A stretch of 44,653 bases of DNA from an uncultured beta proteobacterium (GCA_903828665.1 CAIKMZ010000080.1:1-44653), one strand, 5' to 3'; positions 8,006 to 15,947 are shown, counted from the first letter of the stretch. A program made the numbers and translations. Notes: a model not told the origin generated them from the letters alone.

Positions 8006-9354
8006 TTTTCACACTCCTCAGTTCCGTTACTCCGAAGCCTTTGTTGCGGCGGATTGCCCACGCCAAAGTACGTCTTCCACGCCCACTCGATCAACTCGGG
8101 GGTCAGGCGCGGTGACTGCCCCAGATAAAGAGCCCGGTCCCTGACCTTGCTGATCACGTCATACGGAACGCAGGGCAGGTAGGCCTGCTCGTAGGACGGA
8201 TGCAGGTGATCGATCATGAAATCGATCGCCGCCGGATCGGCCTCGATGCCGACGCGCTGGCAGGCCTGCGCAATCACGGTGCGGTAGCCCTTCTGGCTGA
8301 GCGCGCCGATCTCGATCTTGTAGCCCAGGCGGCGCGCAAACGCCGGGTCGGTCAACTCGTCGGGCGTCATGTTGGAGGCAAAGATGACTGTCACATCGAA
8401 CGGCACTTCAAAGGTGGCGCCGGTGTGCAAGCCAAGATAATCCACATGACGGTCGAGCGGCACGATCCAGCGGTTGAGCAGGTCGCGCGCACTGACGCGC
8501 TGGCGACCCAGATCGTCGATGACCAGGATGCCGTTGTTCGCCTTCATCTGCGGCGGCGCCACGTAAAGGCGGCTGAGCTTGTCGAACTCCAAGTCCAGCA
8601 TCTGCAGCGTGAGTTCACCGCCGGTGACGACGACCGGTCGCGCCACGCGAACCCAGCGGCCATCCGGGACCTCGTCCAGGCTCAATCGGCGCTGCGGCGC
8701 CGCCTGCTCCACCACGTGGTGCACCAGCGGGTCGAAGACCTGGATGATCTCGCCATCGACATAGATCGCGTGCGGCACCCAGACGTCACCCTGCAGGGTC
8801 TTGACCAGATGCTCGGCCAGATAGGACTTGCCGGAGCCGCTCTGGCCGTAGAGGTAGATCGCCTTGCCGGAGTTGAGCGCGCTGCCCAAGGTCGGCAACA
8901 GGTCCGCTTCGACCACCACATTGCCCATCGCCTCTTTCAGGCGCGGCGCCGTGGTCGGCTGCAGACGGCGGCTCTGCCGGCCCACCTGCGCCACATAGTC
9001 GGCCAGGGTGACCGGCGCGGCGCCCGCGTACTGGCATCGCTCGAACGCCAGCGCGGCGTGCTTGCGCCCGGCTTCGGTCAAGGCATAACTGACGTCGCCC
9101 TCGGTTTCGCCGCGCCGCGGGATCTCGATCAGCAGCAAGGCCCGCATGTGCACCAGCAGCGGCGAAATGCGCATCGGGCTCAGGCCCAGTCGCTTCGATA
9201 TCTCGAACAGGCGCAACTCGCCCATGCGCGACAGATGCCGCAGCAACAGGTCGATGAGGAAGGCATCTGGAAGGCCATCGGCCACAGCGCCCGCCGCGCG
9301 GATCGGGTCCGACGGCGCTGCGGCACTGCGCAAGGATGTTTGTTCGGCTTGCAT
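8002..9354 (-). CDS. winged-helix plus AAA+ ATPase encoded inside the Tad operon
   Basis: A 450-residue protein that is not one of the classical Tad components. Residues about 30-95 look like a winged helix-turn-helix (LIDLLLRHLSRMGELRLFEI, then KRLGLSPMRISPLLVHM and a wing ending in YALTEAGRKHA). Residues about 135-350 form an AAA+ core: Walker A GQSGSGKS (170-177), Walker B ILVIDD (276-281), a sensor-1-like FASNMTPDEL (Asn328) and an Arg-finger-like ARRLGY (341-342). The C-terminal 100 residues form the helical lid region (SYEQAYLPCVPYDVI). There is no signal peptide or membrane helix, so it is cytoplasmic. It overlaps cpaB by ATGA and follows cpaA by 30 bp, so it is co-expressed with the pilus genes. 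It could regulate the locus, remodel a pilus component, or both; the sequence does not decide. Confidence 0.9.
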   Translation of the reverse strand: MQAEQTSLRSAAAPSDPIRAAGAVADGLPDAFLIDLLLRHLSRMGELRLFEISKRLGLSPMRISPLLVHMRALLLIEIPRRGETEGDVSYALTEAGRKHAALAFERCQYAGAAPVTLADYVAQVGRQSRRLQPTTAPRLKEAMGNVVVEADLLPTLGSALNSGKAIYLYGQSGSGKSYLAEHLVKTLQGDVWVPHAIYVDGEIIQVFDPLVHHVVEQAAPQRRLSLDEVPDGRWVRVARPVVVTGGELTLQMLDLEFDKLSRLYVAPPQMKANNGILVIDDLGRQRVSARDLLNRWIVPLDRHVDYLGLHTGATFEVPFDVTVIFASNMTPDELTDPAFARRLGYKIEIGALSQKGYRTVIAQACQRVGIEADPAAIDFMIDHLHPSYEQAYLPCVPYDVISKVRDRALYLGQSPRLTPELIEWAWKTYFGVGNPPQQRLRSNGTEECEK

Positions 9355-9384
9355 GGTGTTTCTTCTTGTTGTTTCGAGCCGGTA

Positions 9385-9984
9385 TCAGAAACCGATCAAT
9401 GGCATCGCGCCAGCCGAGCGCCAGACGGCATAAGCCAGCACGCCACCGGCTAAAGCCAGCGCATACGGCATGCGTTCGGCGGACTGCGTGGCCGGATCGA
9501 ACGAGCGACCGGTCGCACCACCGAGACCCCCAAGCACCAGCTTCACATTGCCCAGAACCGCGCGCGATTTTCCGGTCCACAGCATGCGCGCCACCGCGAG
9601 CACACCGCCTGCGACCAGAATGCACAGCGCCAGGCTGATGATCTCGACCGGCCCGGCAAAGGCGCCGAGCGCGGCCAGCAGCTTGACGTCACCCGCTCCC
9701 ATGGCGCGCCACCGGTACATCGGCAGAAAGATCACAAGGCCCACCAAGGCACCAAGCAGCGCTGGCCCGGCGCCCAGGGCACCGGGGAATTGGCTGAACA
9801 GGCCTTCACGGCCATTGGTCGGTCCGACTGTGTTGAGCAGCACACCGCTGCACAGCATCAGCAAGACGACGACATTGGGGATGCGGTGCGCGCGCAGATC
9901 GGACTCGACCGCCATGACCAGGGTCAGGGCGAGTGCCGCATAACACCACAGTTGCCAGGTTGCCGGGTTGAGATCGAGATCCAT
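9385..9984 (-). CDS. cpaA: CpaA/TadV, prepilin peptidase (A24 family)
   Basis: A 199-residue integral membrane aspartyl protease that cleaves the leader of Flp prepilin and of TadE-like pseudopilins. The two catalytic aspartates are visible: Asp29 in AVESDLRAHRIPN and Asp99 in the GxGD motif AMGAGDVKLLAALG (94-107). Several hydrophobic segments surround them. The protein is short and has no N-methyltransferase cysteine domain, as usual for TadV-type peptidases. The ATG at 9984 has an AGGAA Shine-Dalgarno. It lies 36 bp after the second flp gene and 30 bp before the AAA+ ATPase gene, so it is the first assembly gene after the pilins. Confidence 0.95.
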   Translation of the reverse strand: MDLDLNPATWQLWCYAALALTLVMAVESDLRAHRIPNVVVLLMLCSGVLLNTVGPTNGREGLFSQFPGALGAGPALLGALVGLVIFLPMYRWRAMGAGDVKLLAALGAFAGPVEIISLALCILVAGGVLAVARMLWTGKSRAVLGNVKLVLGGLGGATGRSFDPATQSAERMPYALALAGGVLAYAVWRSAGAMPLIGF

Positions 9985-10020
9985 GACGGGTTCCTGTAGT
10001 CTGTGATGTATGCGAAGAAT

Positions 10021-10206
10021 TCAACACGCGCTGGGTTGGGTCATGCAGGCCTGGAGGTGAAGGTAGAAGCCATGCACTTCCTGACCGACCGCCAGCACGG
10101 TGACCGTGACGGCGACCGCGATGATGGCTGCAATCAGGGCGTACTCGATGGCGGTCAAACCGTCTTCGTCACGCCATGCCTTGCCCGCCCACCCAGGCGC
10201 AGACAC
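10021..10206 (-). CDS. Flp-family type IVc pilin, second copy
   Basis: A 61-residue Flp prepilin. The leader MSAPGWAGKAWRDEDG ends at the Gly of the processing site, and the mature protein begins LTAIEYALIAAIIAVAVTVTVLAV, with Glu-Tyr at +5/+6 as needed by TadV. The start is GTG at 10206, three bases after the stop of the first flp gene, and translation is probably coupled to it; no in-frame ATG exists near it. The C-terminus ACMTQPSAC has two cysteines six residues apart, matching the pattern in the first Flp. It is probably a minor or alternative pilin, since the promoter-proximal copy has the better start signals. Confidence 0.88.
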   Translation of the reverse strand: MSAPGWAGKAWRDEDGLTAIEYALIAAIIAVAVTVTVLAVGQEVHGFYLHLQACMTQPSAC

Positions 10207-10209
10207 TGA

Positions 10210-10404
10210 TCAGGTTCCGCAGCTGGCCGGCGTTGTGAGGCAGGTCTTGATCTTGGCGAACACCGTGTTCAGTTGCTGTCCGACCAGATAGACCGTGGCG
10301 ATGACGGCCACGGCGATCAAGGCTGCGATCAGTCCATATTCGATGGCGGTCACGCCCTCTTCGTCACGCAGAAAATTGCGGGTTGCGAGAAATGTCTTTT
10401 CCAT
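10210..10404 (-). CDS. flp: Flp-family type IVc major pilin
   Basis: A 64-residue Flp prepilin and the first gene of the Tad operon. The leader MEKTFLATRNFLRDEEG ends in Gly at the TadV/CpaA cleavage site; the mature part VTAIEYGLIAALIAVAVIATVYLV has Glu-Tyr at +5/+6 and a long hydrophobic helix that would pack the fibre core. The C-terminal tail includes TCLTTPASCGT, a Cys-x6-Cys arrangement that may close a disulfide loop. The ATG at 10404 has a GGGGA Shine-Dalgarno seven bases upstream. By position and start quality it is the likely major pilin. The 323-bp upstream spacer carries a repeated palindromic motif. Confidence 0.95.
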   Translation of the reverse strand: MEKTFLATRNFLRDEEGVTAIEYGLIAALIAVAVIATVYLVGQQLNTVFAKIKTCLTTPASCGT

Positions 10405-10551
10405 GATTAATCCCCAGTTCGACTAAAGAAACCAGCCGCCTCCTGAAGGCAACTGACCGATTAGCAGAACAACCAATGGCACCCTTGTTGGCGTGTTATT
10501 GATTCAGTTTCTGCATGGGGAGTAGCGTGCGCCAGCACACCGACGCGGCAC

Positions 10552-10608
10552 TTGATAACTATCAACTTGCAAAGGGGTCCGCGCAGGACAGTTGATAACT
10601 ATCAACTT
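10552..10608. repeat. tandem 17-bp palindromic repeats upstream of flp (candidate operators)
   Basis: The 17-mer TTGATAACTATCAACTT occurs exactly at 10552-10568 and 10592-10608, a 40-bp period. Each copy contains an inverted repeat: GTTGAT-AACT-ATCAAC in the second copy (10591-10606), and the same with one outer mismatch in the first. The copies lie about 150-200 bp upstream of the flp start. Two identical dyad sites nearly four helical turns apart suit a dimeric regulator binding twice on one face of DNA. A dispersed intergenic repeat family is the alternative. The repeats are directly visible; the function is inferred. Confidence 0.75.
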
Positions 10609-10639
10609 CACGATGCATGCGGGCCATGAGCCCGGATCG

Positions 10640-10712
10640 GTCATGGCGAGCGCAGCGCGGCGATCCATGGCTTGCTGATGCATGGATTGCGGGTCGGGGC
10701 TCGAAATGACGG
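10640..10712. repeat. REP-like paired inverted repeat (copy 1)
   Basis: A left arm (10640-10670, beginning GTCATGGCGAGCGCAGCG and ending CCATGG) and a right arm (10681-10712, CATGGATTGCGGGTCGG through ATGACGG) are imperfect inverted copies around a 10-bp centre: the reverse complement of the left arm shares CATGGAT.GC, GCTCG and ATGAC blocks with the right. The right arm resembles both arms of the repeat at 25629-25709. It sits 16 bp after the purN stop, a position usual for REP-type elements that stabilise 3' ends or attenuate read-through. Confidence 0.65.
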
Positions 10713-10727
10713 CTGTGATGGTCAGGC

Positions 10728-11324
10728 TTACGGAATTTTGCGCAGCAAGTCGGCAATCGCCTGCGGGTAGATGCGGTGCTCCTGCGTGAGCACGCGCACG
10801 GCCAGTGTGTCGGCGCTGTCGCCGGGCAGTACCGGGACCACGGCCTGCGCGAGGATCGGCCCGTGGTCGAGTTCGGCCGTCACCTGGTGCACCGTGGCGC
10901 CGGCCACCTGGCAGCCGGCATCGAGCGCGCGCTGGTGCGTGTGCAGCCCCGGAAAGGCCGGCAACAGCGAGGGATGGATGTTGAGCAGGCGGCCCTGATA
11001 GCGATTGACAAAACCAGGCGTGAGAATGCGCATGAAGCCGGCCAGCACGACCAGCGCCGGCTGCCCCGGTACGTCGAAGCGGTCGATCACGTTGGCCAGG
11101 GCGGCGTCGAAGGCTTCGCGCGAATCGAAGGCCTTGTGGTCGAGCACCTCGGTCGCCAGGCCATGTTCGGCGGCAAAGACAAGGCCTGCGGCGCTGGCCT
11201 TGTTGCTGATGACGGCGGCGACGCGGGCGCCGAATTTGTCGTGCCAGGCGTCGCGCTGCGACGCTTTGACGATAGCCGCCATGTTGGAGCCGCCGCCAGA
11301 GATCAAAATAACGATGTTCTTCAT
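10728..11324 (-). CDS. purN: phosphoribosylglycinamide formyltransferase PurN
   Basis: A 198-residue GAR transformylase that transfers a formyl group from 10-formyl-THF to GAR in de novo purine synthesis (cytoplasm). It begins [19 protein letters not shown] with the typical N-terminal nucleotide loop, and has the catalytic motifs [25 protein letters not shown] (Asn/His of the active site) and [18 protein letters not shown] (catalytic Asp). Length and motif order are normal. The open frame extends 36 codons further upstream, but MKNIV is the family start at 11324. That leaves only 13 bp to the divergent yceH-type start. The ORF ends just before a REP-like repeat. Confidence 0.96.
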   Translation of the reverse strand: MKNIVILISGGGSNMAAIVKASQRDAWHDKFGARVAAVISNKASAAGLVFAAEHGLATEVLDHKAFDSREAFDAALANVIDRFDVPGQPALVVLAGFMRILTPGFVNRYQGRLLNIHPSLLPAFPGLHTHQRALDAGCQVAGATVHQVTAELDHGPILAQAVVPVLPGDSADTLAVRVLTQEHRIYPQAIADLLRKIP

Positions 11325-11337
11325 ACCTGAGCCAATT

Positions 11338-12021
11338 ATGACCGCGACCCCTGATACCCCGATTGCCCCGACACCGACCCTGAGCGCGATCGAAGCGCGC
11401 GTGCTGGGCACGCTGATGGAAAAGGCGCGCACCGTGCCCGACAGCTACCCGCTCACGCTGAACTCGCTGCTGCTGGGCTGCAACCAGAAGTCCAGCCGCG
11501 AGCCCCTGATGGACATCGACGAGGCCGAAGTCGCCAGCGCGCTCGACACGCTCCGGACGCTGAATCTGGTGCGCGAATCCAGCGGCGGGCGCAGCACGCG
11601 CTACGAGCACAACTTCCAGCGCGGCATCGGCGTCTACGAGCAGGCGGCCGTGCTGCTGGGCCTCTTGATGCTGCGCGGTCCGCAAACCGCCGGCGAGTTG
11701 CGCCTGAACGCCGAGCGCTGGTACAAGTTCGCCGACATCTCATCGGTCGAAGGCTTTCTGGAAGAGCTGCAGGACCGGGCAGCCGAAAAGGGCGGCCCGC
11801 TCGTGGTCAAGCTGGCGCGCGCCCACGGGGCGCGCGAACAGCGCTGGGCGCACCTGCTGTGCGGACCGGTGGACCCGAACCAGGGCTTTGATCCCGGCGC
11901 GAGCGCCAGCGGCAGTCAGGCCGAACGCCTGGCGCGGCTGGAAGCCGAGGTCGCGCAACTGCGCGAAACCGTGCAAAAACTGTGCGCCGAACTCGGCGTG
12001 TCGCAACCTGGACAGCCCTAA
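11338..12021 (+). CDS. yceH: YceH family protein (DUF480)
   Basis: A 227-residue YceH/UPF0502 (DUF480) protein with two winged-helix-like repeats. Diagnostic stretches are [40 protein letters not shown] and [10 protein letters not shown], all near the N-terminal half, and [23 protein letters not shown] in the second domain. A C-terminal coiled coil follows ([20 protein letters not shown], near 200-220). The molecular role is not established. Start ATG at 11338 is chosen because it is where family similarity begins and because upstream sequence is antisense purN. No obvious Shine-Dalgarno lies in the short gap, so the message may be leaderless or start inside purN. Confidence 0.9.
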   Translation: MTATPDTPIAPTPTLSAIEARVLGTLMEKARTVPDSYPLTLNSLLLGCNQKSSREPLMDIDEAEVASALDTLRTLNLVRESSGGRSTRYEHNFQRGIGVYEQAAVLLGLLMLRGPQTAGELRLNAERWYKFADISSVEGFLEELQDRAAEKGGPLVVKLARAHGAREQRWAHLLCGPVDPNQGFDPGASASGSQAERLARLEAEVAQLRETVQKLCAELGVSQPGQP

Positions 12022-12071
12022 TCGAACGACCGTGCTAAAACATCACCCATCCGAAATTTGGAGATCTTTCT

Positions 12072-13253
12072 ATGGATTTGGCATTTACCCCTGAAGAGCA
12101 GCAGTTTCGCAAGGACATTCGCACCTGGGTCAGCGAAAACCTGCCGGCTGACATCTCGCACAAGGTGCACAACGCGCTGCGCCTGAGCCGTGAGGACATG
12201 CAGCGCTGGGCCAGGATCCTGGGCAAGAAGGGCTGGCTGGGACATGCCTGGCCAACAGCCTTCGGCGGCCCGGGCTGGAACTCAGTGCAAAAGCATTTGT
12301 TCGAGGAAGAATGCGCGCTGGCCGGTGCGCCGCGCGTCGTGCCGTTCGGTCCGGTCATGGTCGCGCCCGTCATCATGGCCTTCGGCAACGCCGAGCAGCA
12401 GCAGCGCTTTCTGCCCGGCATCGCCAGTGGCGAAGTGTGGTGGAGCCAGGGCTACAGCGAACCGGGTTCGGGCTCCGACCTGGCATCGGTGCGGACCAAG
12501 GCGGAGCGCCAGGGCAACAAGTACATCGTCAACGGCCAGAAGGCCTGGACCACGCTCGGCCAGTACGGCGAGTGGATCTTCTGCCTGGTGCGCACCAGCA
12601 ACGAGGGCAAGCCGCAGACCGGCATCAGCTTCCTGCTGATCGACATGAAATCACCCGGCGTCACCGTGCGCCCGACCGTGCTGCTCGACGGCGAACCCGA
12701 AGTCAACGAGGTCTTCTTCGACAACGTCGAAGTGCCGGTGGAGAACCTGATCGGCGAAGAGAACAAGGGCTGGACTTATGCCAAGCACCTGCTCAGCCAT
12801 GAGCGCACCAACATCGCCGACGTCAACCGCACCAAGCGCGAACTCGAACGCCTCAAGCGCATCGCCAAGGCCGAAAACGTCTATGACAATGTGCGCTTTC
12901 GCGACGAAATCGCCAAGCTCGAAGTCGAGGTCGTGGCGCTCGAAATGCTGGTGCTGCGCGTGCTCGCCGCGGAGAAGTCGGGCAAGAACTCGCTCGACAT
13001 CGCGGGCCTGCTCAAGATCCGCGGCAGCGAGATCCAGCAGCGCTACAGCGAGCTCATGATGCTGGCTGCCGGTCCTTACGCGCTGCCGCTGATCCACGAG
13101 GCGATGGAAGCCGGCTGGCAGGGCGACTTCCCCGGCGGCGGCATCTGGTGCGCGCCGCTGACCTCGACCTACTTCAACATGCGCAAGACCACCATCTATG
13201 GCGGCAGCAACGAAGTGCAACGCACCATCGTTGCACAGACGGTTTTAGGCTAG
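12072..13253 (+). CDS. pimC: acyl-CoA dehydrogenase, PimC-like large subunit
   Basis: A 393-residue FAD-dependent acyl-CoA dehydrogenase. It starts MDLAFTPEEQQFRKDIRTWV and contains WGHAWP-like GHAWPTAFGGPGW, the FAD/substrate loop YSEPGSGSDLAS (about 132-143) and KAWTTLGQYGEW, with a C-terminal TTIYGGSNEVQRTIVAQTVLG that is the family signature. It resembles the large subunit of pimeloyl-CoA dehydrogenase and is followed 12 bp later by a PimD-like small subunit, so the two probably form a heteromer that desaturates medium-chain or dicarboxylyl-CoA in beta-oxidation. A GGAG Shine-Dalgarno lies upstream of the ATG. Substrate specificity is inferred from the pair, not proven. Confidence 0.9.
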   Translation: MDLAFTPEEQQFRKDIRTWVSENLPADISHKVHNALRLSREDMQRWARILGKKGWLGHAWPTAFGGPGWNSVQKHLFEEECALAGAPRVVPFGPVMVAPVIMAFGNAEQQQRFLPGIASGEVWWSQGYSEPGSGSDLASVRTKAERQGNKYIVNGQKAWTTLGQYGEWIFCLVRTSNEGKPQTGISFLLIDMKSPGVTVRPTVLLDGEPEVNEVFFDNVEVPVENLIGEENKGWTYAKHLLSHERTNIADVNRTKRELERLKRIAKAENVYDNVRFRDEIAKLEVEVVALEMLVLRVLAAEKSGKNSLDIAGLLKIRGSEIQQRYSELMMLAAGPYALPLIHEAMEAGWQGDFPGGGIWCAPLTSTYFNMRKTTIYGGSNEVQRTIVAQTVLG

Positions 13254-13265
13254 AAAGGCAACATC

Positions 13266-14381
13266 ATGGATTTCGATTTCACAGACGACCAGGAACAACT
13301 GCGCGACGCGGTGCGCAAATGGGTTGACAAGGGCTACACCTTCGAGCGCCGCAATGCGGCCGTCAAGGCCGGCGGCTTTTCGCAGGAGGCCTATACCGAG
13401 CTGGCCGAGTTGGGCCTGGCCGGCCTCTATATCCCGGAAGCAAACGACGGCATGGGCATGGGCCCGGTCGAGGGCATGGTGGTGATGGAGGAGTTGGGTC
13501 GCGGCATCGTGCTCGAGCCGCTGGTGCAAAGCCTGATTGCCGGTGCTGTGCTCAGCGGTTATGCCCCGGACGCCGTCAAGACCGCCTGGCTGCCGAAGAT
13601 CGCCAGCGGCGAGGCACTGGTGGTGCTGGCGTACCAGGAACGCGCCGCGCGCTACGAACTCAACGCCTGCAAGGCCAAGGCGACGCAAGGCGCCAACGGC
13701 TGGACGCTGGTGGCGAGCAAGAGCGTGGTGAGCGCAGGCGACAAGGCCACGGCCTTCATTGTGCCGGCCACCGTCGACGGCAAGATCGCTCTGTTCCTGG
13801 TGGAGCAGTCTGCCAGTGGTGTGGCGACACGCGGCTACGGCACGCAGGACGGCAGCCGCGCCGCCGAGCTGACGTTGCAGAATGCGCCGGCCAGCCTGAT
13901 CACGCCCGAAGGGCTCGCCGCGCTGGAGCACGCCATCGACATCGGCATCGCCGCCACCTGCGCCGAAGCCATCGGCGTCATGGACAAGACCGTGGCGATC
14001 ACGGCCGAGTACATGAACACGCGCAAGCAGTTCGGCGTTGCCATCAGCAGCTTCCAGGCCCTGCGCCATCGCATGGCCGACGTGAAGATGCAGCTCGAAT
14101 TGGCGCGCTCGATGAGCTACTACGCCGCGCTCAAGCTCAACGCGCCGGCGCCCGAGCGCCGCGCCGCGATGGCACGCGCCAAGTACCAGCTCGGTAATTC
14201 CATGCGCTTTGTCGGCCAGCAATCGGTGCAACTGCACGGCGGCATCGGCGTGACGGAAGAGTACATCGTGAGCCACTACTTCAAGAAGCTCACGCAGATG
14301 GAAATTAGCTTCGGCGATTCGATGCACCACCTCGGCGAGGTGGCCAGCCGCATGCAGGACACGGCCGGCGTTTTTGCCTGA
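13266..14381 (+). CDS. pimD: acyl-CoA dehydrogenase, PimD-like small subunit
   Basis: A 371-residue acyl-CoA dehydrogenase family protein beginning MDFDFTDDQEQLRDAVRKWV. It has the C-terminal family signatures RKQFGVAISSFQALRHRMADV and QLHGGIGVTEEYIVSHYFKKL, but the middle FAD-loop region is more divergent than in the partner (no clear SEPGxGSD). That fits the smaller, less conserved subunit of PimC/PimD-type pairs. It lies 12 bp after the large-subunit gene and is likely co-transcribed with it. No other pim operon gene (ligase, thiolase, regulator) is in this window, so the pair stands alone here. Confidence 0.88.
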   Translation: MDFDFTDDQEQLRDAVRKWVDKGYTFERRNAAVKAGGFSQEAYTELAELGLAGLYIPEANDGMGMGPVEGMVVMEELGRGIVLEPLVQSLIAGAVLSGYAPDAVKTAWLPKIASGEALVVLAYQERAARYELNACKAKATQGANGWTLVASKSVVSAGDKATAFIVPATVDGKIALFLVEQSASGVATRGYGTQDGSRAAELTLQNAPASLITPEGLAALEHAIDIGIAATCAEAIGVMDKTVAITAEYMNTRKQFGVAISSFQALRHRMADVKMQLELARSMSYYAALKLNAPAPERRAAMARAKYQLGNSMRFVGQQSVQLHGGIGVTEEYIVSHYFKKLTQMEISFGDSMHHLGEVASRMQDTAGVFA

Positions 14382-14397
14382 GCCCAAAGACTGCGCG

Positions 14398-14423
14398 TCT
14401 GTGGCGCCCGGCAGCGCCACAGA
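14398..14423. terminator. GC-rich hairpin between convergent genes
   Basis: A perfect 10-bp stem TCTGTGGCGC / GCGCCACAGA with a six-base loop lies 17 bp after the pimD-like stop, between it and the convergent membrane-protein gene. There is no T-run on either strand, and a second short GC hairpin follows. It may slow or bound transcription but is not a textbook intrinsic terminator. Confidence 0.45.
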
Positions 14424-14468
14424 CCGGGTCTGCACCCGGCCGCGCGTTGTCGGATCACGTCAGCAGGT

Positions 14469-15947
14469 TCATTGCCGGATATGGACCACAGCGTTTTCAT
14501 CCGCGTAGACCTTGCGCCATTCGTTGTGCTGGTCAAGGTAGCGCACGGTCGCTGAATCGGGGCGCAGCAGCGTCCAGCCAATCTGAAAATCATCGAGCAC
14601 CTTGCGGATCTTTTCCGGCTGACCCGACTCCACCCCATCGAGATAGGCACCCATGTGCCGGTCGCCATACAGGTCGGCACGCCCGTCGATAAAGACCGGA
14701 ATCCCGCGATCGATCAGGTAGCCGCCGAAGCTGTACTGATTCAGGACATGGCCTTTGGCGCCGGCGTCCATCGCGGCCTGCACGGCAGCGCGCGGTGATA
14801 TCGAAGCCTCCGGCCGGTGCTGCCCGGTTCCATGCACCGCAAGGCCCGTCAGCAGCACCAGAAGAACGGCAGCTGCAACCATCACCCGCTGGGCGGGCGC
14901 GGCCAGGACATCAAAGAAGTCATCGAGCGCCGACACATCCCGCCGGTCCTCCGAGCGTATCCGATACTGCGCTGCGAATGAAGCGGCGATCAACAAAGGC
15001 GTCAGCATGCCGAAGATGGAGAGATAACGACCATGCGCGAGGGCCTGATGCAGCAGTCCCATGAGCAACAGCAACCGGACCAGAGGCAGGCGCAGATAGC
15101 CGCACATGGCCAGCCCCAGCAATACCAGCAGCCACAGTTCGAGAGGATTGAAGGCGGCAAAGGAGGTCGGCATCCATTCGCCGATGACGTCCAGATGTTT
15201 CAGATTCACGACATGAAACGTGAACCACAGCCCCCGCCAACCCGCAGGCGTGATCATGGCCGCCAGCACTGAAAGGCAGAAGAAGGCACACCAGGGCTTG
15301 AGCGTCTTCCAGCGCTCCGCTGCGGGGCTGCCGGTCGCCACCTCCAAGGCGCCGGCCATGACCAACACCAACCCGAGCGTGAAGCTGCCATGCAGGTTGG
15401 CCCATAGCACCATCAGGCCCGCCAGGTGCCAGGGCGGCGGTCGCTTTCTCTCGCTGGCCTTGATTAGGCTGCCGGCCCAAAGCGCAAGAATCGGCCACGC
15501 CAGCACGTGCGGCCGCGCAAGCAGGTGCGGCGCCAGCGCCGACGATGCCAGCGCACAAAACAGCAGGGCATAGATGGCGGGCATGACGCCGAGCATGAAA
15601 CGCAGCAAGCAGGCCAGCGTCAGCGCAAATGCACCCGCGGCCAGAAGCACCAAACCGGTCCAGCAGCACCAATCGTAGGCGACGGCCATCAGGCATTGCG
15701 CCAGCCATTCGTGCGCGATCCACGGGGCACCGGCCATCGGGTAGGAAAAGGGGTCGACGACGGGCACGCTGTGATGCTGCAGTATCCAATGCCCGGTCGC
15801 CAGATGCAGCCAGGTATCGGGGTCACCCAGGATTTGCGTGGTCGAACCCGACAGGAATCCGATGCACACCGTCACTGCCACCAACAGCGGCCAGGACAGG
15901 CCGAACGACTGCAGGCGGCCAAACGCCGGGCGCTGGGGTGTTGGCAT
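14469..15947 (-). CDS. polytopic membrane protein, possible GT-C glycosyltransferase-like
   Basis: A 492-residue inner-membrane protein with about nine or more hydrophobic segments. An early loop carries DPDTWLHLATGHWI (about 42-55), an acidic motif followed by His, similar in position to the loop motif of GT-C lipid-linked sugar transferases, and another early stretch has WIAHEWL. The last 120 residues are soluble and include LNQYSFGGYLIDRGIPVFIDGRADLYG (about 410-436). The family of uncharacterised membrane proteins with this DPDTW/FIDGRADLYG layout is known to me only as unassigned. The gene is convergent with the pimD-like gene, and its neighbours give no clue to a substrate. Confidence 0.7.
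   Translation of the reverse strand: MPTPQRPAFGRLQSFGLSWPLLVAVTVCIGFLSGSTTQILGDPDTWLHLATGHWILQHHSVPVVDPFSYPMAGAPWIAHEWLAQCLMAVAYDWCCWTGLVLLAAGAFALTLACLLRFMLGVMPAIYALLFCALASSALAPHLLARPHVLAWPILALWAGSLIKASERKRPPPWHLAGLMVLWANLHGSFTLGLVLVMAGALEVATGSPAAERWKTLKPWCAFFCLSVLAAMITPAGWRGLWFTFHVVNLKHLDVIGEWMPTSFAAFNPLELWLLVLLGLAMCGYLRLPLVRLLLLMGLLHQALAHGRYLSIFGMLTPLLIAASFAAQYRIRSEDRRDVSALDDFFDVLAAPAQRVMVAAAVLLVLLTGLAVHGTGQHRPEASISPRAAVQAAMDAGAKGHVLNQYSFGGYLIDRGIPVFIDGRADLYGDRHMGAYLDGVESGQPEKIRKVLDDFQIGWTLLRPDSATVRYLDQHNEWRKVYADENAVVHIRQ

Larger units (their letters stand above)
10405..10727. promoter_or_regulatory. 323-bp spacer between flp and purN: Tad operon leader region
   Basis: Both neighbours read leftward: purN ends at 10728 and flp starts at 10404. 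No convincing gene lies here; the open frames crossing it are low-complexity read-through. It holds, from right to left, a REP-like paired repeat just downstream of purN (10640-10712), two copies of a 17-bp palindromic motif (10552-10568 and 10592-10608), and about 150 bp leading to flp in which the Tad promoter should lie. I could not pick a convincing -35/-10 pair or a sigma-54 site in the correct orientation. Confidence 0.6.

Noticed and set aside
10477..10492. Sigma-54-like sequence TGGCACCCTTGTTGGC in the flp leader
   Set aside because: It reads on the plus strand, away from flp, and has GG instead of the invariant GC at -12.
10504..11685. 393-aa minus-strand open frame covering purN and its flanks
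   Set aside because: Out of frame with purN, which has full family motifs; the product is Arg/Gly-rich noise.
14398..14423. Calling the 10-bp hairpin a true Rho-independent terminator
   Set aside because: The stem is strong but neither strand has a T-run; kept only as a low-confidence hairpin.
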